Part shown: positions 7,189 to 13,694 of the stretch, piece after piece
How positions within the stretch are numbered: position 1 is the first letter of the stretch
Layout: every line of letters begins with the position of its first letter
Source of the DNA: Litorivivens sp041625575
GTDB lineage: Bacteria > Pseudomonadota > Gammaproteobacteria > Pseudomonadales > Spongiibacteraceae
Length of the DNA stretch: 17,804 nucleotides
Direction: 5' to 3'
Assembly (NCBI GenBank): GCA_041625575.1
Contig: JBFJTG010000064.1
Coordinates: 1 to 17,804, forward strand
Made by a program: the position numbers and the translations under genes
The notes under the pieces: generated by a model
What the model was told of the DNA's origin: nothing
Database searches by the model: none
What the model saw: only the letters and a program-made list of their open reading frames with translations

Positions 7189-7212
7189 GGAGTGACTCCA
7201 CAAATCAGGAGT
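7189..7212. repeat. Clustered GGAGT/ACTCC half-sites upstream of nrdR
   Basis: Three copies of one 5-bp half-site lie in the short glyA-nrdR spacer: GGAGT (7189-7193), ACTCC (7195-7199) and GGAGT (7208-7212). The first two form a palindrome around one central base and the last two an inverted pair around 8 bp. It begins 22 bp upstream of the nrdR start codon. It could be an operator or simply chance; no convincing sigma70 promoter is visible here. Confidence 0.3.
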
Positions 7213-7238
7213 TTACACTGGCTGCCACAAAGGAATCA

Positions 7239-7259
7239 GCTGGGCGTCAGACACCCAGC
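7239..7259 (-). terminator. Stem-loop after glyA, possible weak terminator
   Basis: Seven bases after the glyA stop the minus strand can fold into a 9-bp stem (GCTGGGTGT against ACGCCCAGC, one G-U pair) with a 3-nt loop. The following bases, TGATTCCTTTG, are only modestly T-rich, so termination would be incomplete. It may attenuate read-through from glyA into nrdR or protect the glyA 3' end. Confidence 0.45.
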
Positions 7260-7266
7260 ATCCGAC

Positions 7267-8529
7267 TCAACGGTATACCGGGAAGCGCTTACAAATTTCC
7301 AGAACTTTGGCCTTAACGTCGGCAATAACCTGCTCTGAATTACCCTTCTCAAGGCTTTCAAGAACATCGCACATCCAGCCGGCCAGCTCAATACACTCCG
7401 CTTCCTTGAAACCACGAGTGGTGACGGCGGGTGTACCCACGCGCAAGCCGCTGGTGATAAAGGGCGAACGGGGGTCGTTAGGCACGGCATTTTTGTTGAC
7501 CGTGATATTGGCATCACCCAGGGCCGCGTCGGCGTCTTTGCCGGTATAAGGCTTGCCAATCAGATCGACCAGCATCAGGTGGTTCTCGGTACCGCCCGAT
7601 ACGATATTGATGCCGCGGGCGATAAAGGTTGCTGCCATTGCTTTGGCATTCTTAACCACCTGAGCCTGATAACTCTTAAATTCAGGCTCCATTGCCTCTT
7701 TGAAGCTCACAGCTTTGGCGGCAATGACGTGCATTAAGGGGCCGCCCTGACCACCGGGGAATACTGCGGAGTTGAATTTCTTCTCCAGCGCTTCGTTTGC
7801 CTTGGCGAGAATCAAGCCGCCGCGCGGGCCGCGCAAGGTTTTGTGAGTAGTCGTTGTTACCACATCCGCATAGGGCACCGGGTTGGGATACACACCTGCG
7901 GCTATCAAGCCGGCAACGTGGGCCATGTCGACCATCAGGTAGGCGCCAACCAGGTCGGCAATTTCACGAAACTTCGCCCAATCAACAACGCCCGAGTAGG
8001 CGGAGAAACCCGCCACAATCATTTTCGGCTTGTGTTCCAGCGCCAGCGCTTCGACCTGTTCGTAGTCAATTAAACCCGTTTCCGGGTTCAGGCCGTACTG
8101 AACCGAATTATAAATCTTGCCGGAAAAATTGGGTTTGGCACCATGCGTCAGGTGACCACCAGCGTCCAGACTCATGCCCAAAACGGTTTCACCGGGCAAT
8201 AACAGCGCCTGATAGACCGCAGAATTAGCCTGTGAACCTGAGTGGGGCTGCACGTTAGCATAGTCGGCACCAAAGAGTTGCTTGGCGCGCTCAATGGCCA
8301 GCTCTTCGGCCTTATCGACAAACTCGCAACCACCGTAATAACGTTTTTTGGGGTAGCCCTCAGCATACTTGTTGGTCAGCACTGTGCCTTGCGCCATCAA
8401 TACCCGCGGGCTGGTGTAGTTTTCTGAGGCTATCAGTTCAATGTGCTCTTCCTGACGCACTTCTTCCTCTTGGATGGCATTCCAGAGTTCATCGTCATAT
8501 CCGGCAATAGCCATGTCTTTTGAAAACAT
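7267..8529 (-). CDS. glyA: GlyA, serine hydroxymethyltransferase
   Basis: PLP enzyme that interconverts serine and glycine while loading one-carbon units on tetrahydrofolate; cytoplasmic. The 420-residue product matches the usual bacterial length. Motifs in order are EEVRQEEHIELIASENYTS near the N-terminus, GYPKKRYYGGCEFVDKAEELA, NVQPHSGSQAN (cofactor phosphate site), VVTTTTHKTLRGPRGG with the PLP-binding lysine in THKT, FPGGQGGP, and NPRSPF/SGLRVGTPAVTTRG-type sequence (here NDPRSPFITSGLRVGT) near the C-terminus. The ATG at 8529 follows GGGAG at 7 nt. Upstream lie a -10-like TACAAT and several inverted repeats. It feeds one-carbon units to purine, methionine and thymidylate synthesis. Confidence 0.98.
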   Translation of the reverse strand: MFSKDMAIAGYDDELWNAIQEEEVRQEEHIELIASENYTSPRVLMAQGTVLTNKYAEGYPKKRYYGGCEFVDKAEELAIERAKQLFGADYANVQPHSGSQANSAVYQALLLPGETVLGMSLDAGGHLTHGAKPNFSGKIYNSVQYGLNPETGLIDYEQVEALALEHKPKMIVAGFSAYSGVVDWAKFREIADLVGAYLMVDMAHVAGLIAAGVYPNPVPYADVVTTTTHKTLRGPRGGLILAKANEALEKKFNSAVFPGGQGGPLMHVIAAKAVSFKEAMEPEFKSYQAQVVKNAKAMAATFIARGINIVSGGTENHLMLVDLIGKPYTGKDADAALGDANITVNKNAVPNDPRSPFITSGLRVGTPAVTTRGFKEAECIELAGWMCDVLESLEKGNSEQVIADVKAKVLEICKRFPVYR

Positions 8530-8554
8530 TCACAATCTCCCACAGAGTAATCAG

Positions 8555-8566
8555 GTCGGCGCCGAC
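8555..8566. repeat. Perfect 12-bp palindrome in the glyA leader
   Basis: GTCGGC followed by GCCGAC is a perfect 12-bp palindrome with no loop, 26 bp upstream of the glyA start codon. On the minus strand it partly overlaps a GCAAACG core (up to 8574) that resembles half of a PurR box. A loopless palindrome suits a dimeric DNA-binding protein better than an RNA hairpin. No function can be assigned from sequence. Confidence 0.35.
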
Positions 8567-8603
8567 GTTTGCTGAGAGCGAACGGCCGCTGGAAAAGGCG
8601 CGC

Positions 8604-8632
8604 ATTGTACAATAATTGGACGTGACGGGCAC
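8604..8632 (-). promoter_or_regulatory. Candidate glyA promoter
   Basis: A good -10 hexamer TACAAT (8609-8604, five of six) lies about 75 bp upstream of the glyA start. The hexamer 17 bp upstream of it is GTGCCC (8632-8627), a poor -35 that coincides with one arm of an inverted repeat. A weak -35 covered by an operator-like repeat suggests a regulated promoter. Alternatively another sigma factor or an activator is used. Confidence 0.4.
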
Positions 8633-8647
8633 CCTAAAATGGTGCCC
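8627..8647. repeat. Inverted repeat over the glyA -35 region
   Basis: GGGCACC (8627-8633) and GGTGCCC (8641-8647) form perfect 7-bp arms around a 7-bp AT-rich loop. Flanking ACGT on both sides (8620-8623 and 8650-8653) extends the symmetry imperfectly. No T-run follows on either strand, so a terminator is unlikely. Its position at the -35 of glyA makes an operator plausible. Confidence 0.5.
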
Positions 8648-8678
8648 TGACGTGGGCGACTTGCGGGTAAATGCTTGA

Positions 8679-8711
8679 TTTAGGGTCAGACTGCACAAGC
8701 CTGGCCCTAAA
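8679..8711. repeat. 11-bp inverted repeat between phzF-like gene and glyA
   Basis: TTTAGGGTCAG (8679-8689) and CTGGCCCTAAA (8701-8711) are complementary except for one position, with an 11-nt spacer. As plus-strand RNA the odd position is a G-U pair; as minus-strand RNA it is a mismatch. TTTAGGG/CCCTAAA also occurs in the loop of the neighbouring repeat (8633-8639). It lies in the 3' flank of the PhzF-like gene, so it may be part of its transcript end, although no U-tract follows. Confidence 0.4.
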
Positions 8712-8716
8712 GCCTT

Positions 8717-8729
8717 CCACGGAGCGTGG
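8717..8729 (-). terminator. Small hairpin after the PhzF-like gene
   Basis: CCACG and CGTGG pair around a 3-nt loop 6 bp after the TAA of the PhzF-like gene (minus strand). An outer AAGCC/GGCTT pairing is also possible. Only AAGGCTTT follows, so as an intrinsic terminator it is weak. Together with the next inverted repeat it may mark the transcript end. Confidence 0.3.
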
Positions 8730-8735
8730 CTTCAG

Positions 8736-9557
8736 TTAGTCCTCAACAAGCTCGTTGGTGAAAAATGAACCACTGAGTTGGCGCACGGTGCGCAATTTTG
8801 CCTGCCCCTTCATCAGCACGCGATCTCCCTTTACGCTGCAATGAATTTCGCCGCCGCGCTCGGACAGCTGGTGAGCCAGCAGCTCGGTTTTTCCGAGCCT
8901 GTCTCCCCAAAACGGTGCCAGGGAACAATGCGCAGAGCCCGTCACGTCATCCTCATCAATACCGTAGTTAGGGGCGAAGAACCGGGACACAAAATCGCAG
9001 CTCTCGCCTTTGGCGGTAACGATGACTCCCCCTTCAGGCAGCTGCTTCAGCAGTGCCATATCGGGCGCAATAGCCAATAACTCACCCACAGACCCCAACT
9101 CAACAATCCAATTTCCGGCTTTCACCTGAGCCTTAAAGGCAGGATAGTTACCCTCGAGCGCTAAGGCCGTGCGCACAATGTCCGGAAGATCAGCCGGCGC
9201 GGTTTTCTGGGCAGGGAAATCCAGCGTCAAATACTCACCGTCGATGGCCACCTTAAGATCACCGCTTCGACTGGAAAAAGTTAGCGTGCCCGTTTCACCG
9301 CAAATTTCAGCCAACACCCAGCCGGCAGTGAGTGTTGCATGCCCACACAAGTCAACTTCGACCGATGGTGTAAACCAGCGAATATTCCAGCGTTTATCAC
9401 CTTCCGGCAATAGAAAGGCAGTCTCGGCAAAACCCATTTCCTTAGCAATTGCCTGCATCTGCGTTTCCTGCAACGCCGCCTTAAGCAAACACACGCCGGC
9501 GGTATTGCCGCGGAATTGCTCACTGACAAATGCGTCCACTTGATATACTTTCATCAT
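8736..9557 (-). CDS. PhzF-family isomerase/epimerase
   Basis: Member of the PhzF superfamily (diaminopimelate-epimerase fold), cytoplasmic, substrate unknown. With the ATG at 9557 (GAGAA 10 nt upstream) the product has 273 residues and begins MMKVYQVDAFVSEQFRGNTAGV, a variant of the family GNPAAV opening. The catalytic glutamate of the family lies at E45 in EMGFAETAFL, the same number as in PhzF. The C-terminal half has RFFAPNYGIDEDDVTGSAHC, the second conserved active-site block. The frame is open 14 codons further upstream, but those codons overlap the divergent egtB side and have no ribosome site. It is divergent from egtB with 116 bp between the start codons. PhzF itself acts in phenazine synthesis, but nothing else here suggests phenazines, so no specific reaction is assigned. 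Confidence 0.88.
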   Translation of the reverse strand: MMKVYQVDAFVSEQFRGNTAGVCLLKAALQETQMQAIAKEMGFAETAFLLPEGDKRWNIRWFTPSVEVDLCGHATLTAGWVLAEICGETGTLTFSSRSGDLKVAIDGEYLTLDFPAQKTAPADLPDIVRTALALEGNYPAFKAQVKAGNWIVELGSVGELLAIAPDMALLKQLPEGGVIVTAKGESCDFVSRFFAPNYGIDEDDVTGSAHCSLAPFWGDRLGKTELLAHQLSERGGEIHCSVKGDRVLMKGQAKLRTVRQLSGSFFTNELVED

Positions 9558-9575
9558 AATCGTTAAATTCTCTAG

Positions 9576-9598
9576 TGTTGACGACCTTCTCGTCGACA
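9576..9598. repeat. Inverted repeat between phzF-like gene and egtB
   Basis: TGTTGACGA (9576-9584) and TCGTCGACA (9590-9598) form 9-bp arms with one mismatch around a 5-bp centre. The left arm contains TTGACG, a good -35 for the plus (egtB) direction, but no convincing -10 follows at 16-18 bp. The repeat is only 19 bp upstream of the phzF-like start on the other side, so a bound regulator could affect both genes. Confidence 0.4.
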
Positions 9599-9648
9599 AA
9601 ATCGATGACCACCATCGGTCTGATGCTTAACTGCAGAACTACGGACCG

Positions 9649-9660
9649 GCAATGCATTGC
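9649..9660. repeat. Perfect 12-bp palindrome abutting the egtB ribosome site
   Basis: GCAATG followed by CATTGC is a perfect palindrome that ends exactly where the egtB Shine-Dalgarno (AAAAGG, 9661-9666) begins. A protein bound here would sit at the translation start region of egtB. It could be an operator in the early transcribed region. It has no loop, so it is not a good RNA hairpin. Confidence 0.35.
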
Positions 9661-9673
9661 AAAAGGTTTACCT

Positions 9674-10927
9674 ATGCCAATGGCTGAAGCCGAGCACGAT
9701 ATTGCTGCAACACCAAACAGCTCATTACGACAAAATTACCGCCGAGTGCGACGAAGGAGTGAAGAACTCTGCGCGACGCTCACGCCGGAAGACTGCGCCC
9801 TGCAATCAATGCCCGATGCCAGTCCGGGCAAATGGCATCTGGCCCATACTACATGGTTCTTTGAACAATTTATCCTCGCAGAATACCTGAAGCTCTACCA
9901 GCCCTTCCACCCGCAATTCAGCTATCTCTTCAACAGCTACTATGTCAGCAAGGGTGAGCGCCATGCGCGCCCGGAGCGCGGACTCTTGTCGCGGCCAGCC
10001 CTGACAGAAATACTCGATTACCGACATGCCATCGACACCCTAATTGAGTCTTGGCTTGGGGAACTCGATGACATACCCGCCAAAATTGAACAGCTCATTA
10101 CCTTGGGATTGAATCACGAACAGCAGCATCAGGAGTTGCTGCTCATGGATATCAAACATCTCTTTTCGTGCAACCCCCTATTGCCCGCCTATTCCGACGC
10201 AGCCTTTCCTGACAATCCGGATGCGCCATCGAGCGGGTGGACTCACCACGAGGGTGGACTGGTGTCTATTGGTAACGACGCCGAAAGCACAGACTTTTGT
10301 TATGACAACGAAACGCCTGCGCACAAGTGCTGGGTGAACGCGTTTGAATTAAATAAAAATCTGGTGAGCAACCAGGACTGGCAAAACTTCATAACCGACG
10401 GTGGCTATCACAACCCGCTACTCTGGCTCTCGGAAGCCTGGGAGTGGCGGGAACAAAACAACATTCGCAAGCCCCTATACTGGCAAGACGACGGCGAAGA
10501 CCGGAAGGAATTTACGCTCTACGGAGTGCAGCCGCGAGCACCCCATAAGCCGGTTTGCCATATCAGCTACTTCGAGGCTGCGGCGTTCGCTACCTGGGCC
10601 GGCGCCAGATTGCCCACCGAAGCAGAGTGGGAAATTGCCGCACCAAGTAACACTGCCGATACTGGACTGCATCCGACACACTGCGATAAGGGCTATTTTG
10701 GTCAGCTATGGCAGTGGACTTCCTCGGCCTACCAGGCTTACCCGGGCTTCAAACCGCTCACTGGCAGCCTCGGCGAATACAACGGCAAATTTATGTCCTC
10801 ACAAATGGTATTGCGTGGCAGCGCCTGCATCACGCCAGAAGGGCATAGCCGCAACACCTATCGCAATTTCTTCTACCCCCACATGCGCTGGCAGTTTGCC
10901 GGGCTGAGGCTTGCGAAAGATGCATGA
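9674..10927 (+). CDS. egtB: EgtB, ergothioneine-forming sulfoxide synthase (non-heme iron)
   Basis: Iron enzyme that couples a thiol to C2 of hercynine with O2, giving the sulfoxide precursor of ergothioneine; cytoplasmic. With the ATG at 9674 (AAAAGG, 7 nt upstream) it has 417 residues. The N-terminal DinB_2 domain shows SPGKWHLAHTTWFFE (50-64) and LGLNHEQQHQELL, giving the iron triad H58, H148, H152. The C-terminal formylglycine-enzyme-like domain starts near GGLVSIGND and ends RGSACITPEGHSRNTYRN then WQFAGLRLA. N87-S-Y-Y90 before GERHARPERGLLSRP resembles the Tyr pair of Chloracidobacterium EgtB, which uses free cysteine rather than gamma-glutamylcysteine. No egtA or egtC is nearby, which agrees. 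An earlier in-frame ATG at 9575 lies in the divergent regulatory region and has no ribosome site. It overlaps egtD by 8 bp. Confidence 0.95.
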   Translation: MPMAEAEHDIAATPNSSLRQNYRRVRRRSEELCATLTPEDCALQSMPDASPGKWHLAHTTWFFEQFILAEYLKLYQPFHPQFSYLFNSYYVSKGERHARPERGLLSRPALTEILDYRHAIDTLIESWLGELDDIPAKIEQLITLGLNHEQQHQELLLMDIKHLFSCNPLLPAYSDAAFPDNPDAPSSGWTHHEGGLVSIGNDAESTDFCYDNETPAHKCWVNAFELNKNLVSNQDWQNFITDGGYHNPLLWLSEAWEWREQNNIRKPLYWQDDGEDRKEFTLYGVQPRAPHKPVCHISYFEAAAFATWAGARLPTEAEWEIAAPSNTADTGLHPTHCDKGYFGQLWQWTSSAYQAYPGFKPLTGSLGEYNGKFMSSQMVLRGSACITPEGHSRNTYRNFFYPHMRWQFAGLRLAKDA

Positions 10928-11912
10928 TCTGATTGATATGGAACCCCATACCAACACCCTGCTTGAGGAGTCCATCGCCGGACTCAAATCGACGCCACCG
11001 CGCCTGCACTGCAAATATTTTTACGACGCAGAAGGTGCCAAATTGTTTGAGCAGATCTGCGAGCTGCCCGAGTACTATCCAACGCGCACCGAAGTTGGCA
11101 TCTTGGAAAAACATCTACCGGAGATGGCTAGCCTGATAGGAGACAAGGCCCGAATCGTCGAATACGGCAGTGGCGCGGGTACAAAAATACGCCTGCTACT
11201 TAAAGCGCTTGAGAGCCCTGTTGCCTATACGCCTATCGATATTTCACGCGAGCAGCTCACCCAGGCCGCAGCAGAACTTCATCGCGATTTCCCGCCACTG
11301 GAAATTCAGCCCATCTGCGCGGATTACAGTAGCGCCCTCACGCTTCGGCCGCCACAGGCTCCATTTACTCGCACCGTTGTTTTCTTTCCCGGATCAACCA
11401 TTGGCAACTTCGCGCCACGCGAAGCCGTCGACTTACTGAAACGCTTTGCGCGACTTGCCGCGCAGGGGGAACAGCCCGGCGGACTTTTGATCGGCGTTGA
11501 TGTAAAGAAAAGTCGCGCTCGCATCGAAGCGGCTTACAACGACAGCCAGGGCATTACTGCCGACTTTAACCTCAACATCTTAAAGCGACTTAACCGCGAG
11601 CTTGGCGCCAATTTCGACATTCAACAATGGGAGCACAACGCTTTCTGGAATGAGGTAAGTGGTGCCATCGAAATGCATCTTGTCAGCAATGCCAAACAGC
11701 GGGTTCGCATCAATGGCGACCAATTCGATTTTGCGGCAGGGGATACGGTACATACCGAGAACAGCTTCAAGTACAGTCCCCGGGAATTCACCGACATGGC
11801 AAAGCAGGCAGGCTTTAAGCCCCGAGGTCTTTGGCAGGATGACGAACAGTTATTTTCGGTACACTATCTGGAGTTGGACACGCCCCAATCGGTATATTTT
11901 GCACAAGATTGA
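10920..11912 (+). CDS. egtD: EgtD, histidine N-alpha-trimethyltransferase
   Basis: SAM-dependent enzyme that methylates histidine three times to hercynine, the substrate of EgtB. With the ATG at 10920 it has 330 residues, close to the family length of about 320. Motifs: KYFYDAEGAKLFEQI and PEYYPTRTE (33-58), the SAM-binding VEYGSGAGTK (80-89), FFPGSTIGNF with N163, AAYND with Y206, FNLNILKRLNRELGANFD, and TENSFKYS with E280 and S282. These residues correspond to N166, Y206, E282 and S284 that hold histidine and its amino group in the mycobacterial enzyme, so it should be active. The start overlaps egtB by 8 bp (GAGG 10 nt upstream). TTG at 10911 and ATG at 10938 are alternatives. The beta-lyase that finishes ergothioneine (EgtE-like) is not in the window. 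Confidence 0.96.
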   Translation: MHDLIDMEPHTNTLLEESIAGLKSTPPRLHCKYFYDAEGAKLFEQICELPEYYPTRTEVGILEKHLPEMASLIGDKARIVEYGSGAGTKIRLLLKALESPVAYTPIDISREQLTQAAAELHRDFPPLEIQPICADYSSALTLRPPQAPFTRTVVFFPGSTIGNFAPREAVDLLKRFARLAAQGEQPGGLLIGVDVKKSRARIEAAYNDSQGITADFNLNILKRLNRELGANFDIQQWEHNAFWNEVSGAIEMHLVSNAKQRVRINGDQFDFAAGDTVHTENSFKYSPREFTDMAKQAGFKPRGLWQDDEQLFSVHYLELDTPQSVYFAQD

Positions 11913-11990
11913 TAACTGCCGCACTTTTCGCTAACGTGCGCGCAAGCACCTATCATCCCATCGGACCAGACTTCATACGGAACTCAACAC

Positions 11991-13652
11991 ATGGCGCAAT
12001 ACGTTTACACCATGAACCAGGTTGGCAAGGTTGTGCCACCCAAACGGGAAATTCTAAGCAATATCTCACTCTCATTTTTTCCGGGCGCAAAGATTGGCGT
12101 ACTGGGCCTGAACGGCTCAGGTAAATCCACCCTTTTGCGCATCATGGCGGGCCTGGATACCGACTTTAACGGTGAAGCACGTCCTCAACCGGGCATTAAA
12201 GTCGGCTACCTGCCGCAGGAACCGGAACTGGATCCGAACAAAGATGTACGCGGCAACGTGGAAGACGGCCTGGCAGAAGCCAAAAACGCACTGGCTGAAC
12301 TTGACAAGGTTTACGCCGCCTATGCCGAACCGGATGCGGACTTTGACGCACTCGCTAAAAAGCAACAAGAGCTGGAAAACATCATTCAGGCAAGCGACGC
12401 CCACAATCTCGACCGCCTGCTGGAAGTTGCTGCCGACGCACTGCGCCTCCCGCCCTGGGACGCCAAAATCAGTGAGCTGTCAGGCGGTGAGATGCGTCGT
12501 GTCGCCCTCTGCCGCCTGCTGCTGTCAGGTCCTGATATGTTATTGCTGGATGAGCCAACCAACCATCTGGATGCCGAATCCGTTGCCTGGCTGGAGCGCT
12601 TTCTCTGCGACTTTAACGGCACCGTAGTTGCCATCACCCACGATCGCTACTTTCTGGACAATGCCGCCGGCTGGATTTTGGAACTGGATCGCGGTCGCGG
12701 TATTCCCTACGAAGGCAATTACTCGGACTGGCTCGCGGCCAAAGACGAACGCCTGAAAATGGAATCCAAATCAGAAGCCTCACGCAAACGTACTATCGAC
12801 TCGGAACTGGAATGGGTACGCAGCAACCCGAAAGGCCGGCGCGCAAAAAACAAAGCGCGCTTACAGCGCTTTGAAGAATTGCAATCGCAAGAATTCCAGA
12901 CCCGCAACGAAACCAACGAAATCTACATTCCGCCAGGACCTCGCCTAGGCGACAAGGTCATTGAAGTGAATGACGTGAGCAAAACCTTCAACGGCAAGGT
13001 GCTGCTGGATAACTTGAGCTTTTCCGTCCCCCAAGGTGCCATTGTCGGAGTCATTGGTGGCAATGGCGCCGGTAAAACCACCCTGTTCAGAATGCTTAAC
13101 GGCAAAGAACAACCGGACAGCGGCACCGTCGAGCTCGGCGAAACCGTAAAACTGATTTCGGTTGATCAAATGCGCGACTCTCTGGACGATAGTAAAACCG
13201 TCTGGGAAGCGGTCAGCGATGGCCACGACATCCTCAACATCAACGGCTATGAAGTACCCTCGCGCGCCTACATTGGTCGCTTTAACTTTAAAGGCACCGA
13301 CCAGCAAAAACGCGTGGGCGAACTGTCCGGCGGTGAACGTGGTCGCCTGCAACTGGCCTGCACTTTGCGTCAGGGCGGCAACGTATTGCTACTCGATGAG
13401 CCGTCGAACGATTTGGACGTCGAAACCCTGCGAGCACTGGAGGAGGCACTGCTGGCCTTCCCGGGTAGCGCGATGGTTATCTCGCACGATCGCTGGTTCC
13501 TCGACCGTATTGCCACACACATACTGGCTTACGAAGGCAATTCGGAAGTTGTCTTTTTCGAGGGAAACTATACGGAATACCACGAAGACCTAATTGCCCG
13601 TAAAGGCGAAAAAGCGCAACCGGAGCGGGTTAAGTATAAAAAACTCAAATAG
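11991..13652 (+). CDS. ettA: EttA, energy-dependent translational throttle protein (ABC-F ATPase)
   Basis: Soluble ABC-F protein that binds the ribosomal E site and gates the first elongation steps according to ATP/ADP. The 553-residue product has two ATPase domains and no membrane segments. Domain 1: Walker A GLNGSGKST (39-47), signature LSGGEMRRVALCRLLL, Walker B MLLLDEPTNHLD. The linker after GRGIPYEGNYSDWLAAKDERL, rich in charged residues up to about 315 (KGRRAKNKARLQRFEEL), is the P-site tRNA interaction motif of the EttA subgroup. Domain 2: GGNGAGKTT (about 356-364), LSGGERGRLQLACTL, VLLLDEPSNDLD. The opening MAQYVYTMNQVGKVVPPKR is characteristic. It starts 78 bp after egtD with only a weak TATCAT -10-like box (11951-11956), so its promoter is uncertain. 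A strong stem-loop follows the stop. Confidence 0.97.
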   Translation: MAQYVYTMNQVGKVVPPKREILSNISLSFFPGAKIGVLGLNGSGKSTLLRIMAGLDTDFNGEARPQPGIKVGYLPQEPELDPNKDVRGNVEDGLAEAKNALAELDKVYAAYAEPDADFDALAKKQQELENIIQASDAHNLDRLLEVAADALRLPPWDAKISELSGGEMRRVALCRLLLSGPDMLLLDEPTNHLDAESVAWLERFLCDFNGTVVAITHDRYFLDNAAGWILELDRGRGIPYEGNYSDWLAAKDERLKMESKSEASRKRTIDSELEWVRSNPKGRRAKNKARLQRFEELQSQEFQTRNETNEIYIPPGPRLGDKVIEVNDVSKTFNGKVLLDNLSFSVPQGAIVGVIGGNGAGKTTLFRMLNGKEQPDSGTVELGETVKLISVDQMRDSLDDSKTVWEAVSDGHDILNINGYEVPSRAYIGRFNFKGTDQQKRVGELSGGERGRLQLACTLRQGGNVLLLDEPSNDLDVETLRALEEALLAFPGSAMVISHDRWFLDRIATHILAYEGNSEVVFFEGNYTEYHEDLIARKGEKAQPERVKYKKLK

Positions 13653-13661
13653 CCCTCAACA

Positions 13662-13689
13662 ATCGCTGCCTGCATTTACAGGCAGCGAT
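13662..13689. terminator. Shared stem-loop between convergent ettA and antiporter genes
   Basis: ATCGCTGCCTG (13662-13672) and CAGGCAGCGAT (13679-13689) form a perfect 11-bp GC-rich stem with a 6-nt loop. It starts 10 bp after the ettA stop and ends 6 bp before the last base of the antiporter gene on the other strand. On the plus strand CAACCC follows; on the minus strand TGTTG follows, so neither side has a proper U-tract. It probably ends or protects both transcripts. Confidence 0.65.
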
Positions 13690-13694
13690 CAACC

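Noticed and set aside
8495..8698. 67-codon minus-strand frame in the glyA leader as a possible leader peptide
   Set aside because: It starts upstream of the predicted promoter, overlaps the glyA start in another frame and has no ribosome site or attenuator-like codon run.
8736..9557. Calling the PhzF-family gene a phenazine biosynthesis enzyme
   Set aside because: No other phenazine gene is present, and the family covers many unrelated reactions; only family membership is supported.
9575..9673. 33-codon N-terminal extension of EgtB from ATG 9575
   Set aside because: The extension overlaps the intergenic palindromes, has no ribosome site and matches nothing in the family; AAAAGG before ATG 9674 is clearly better.
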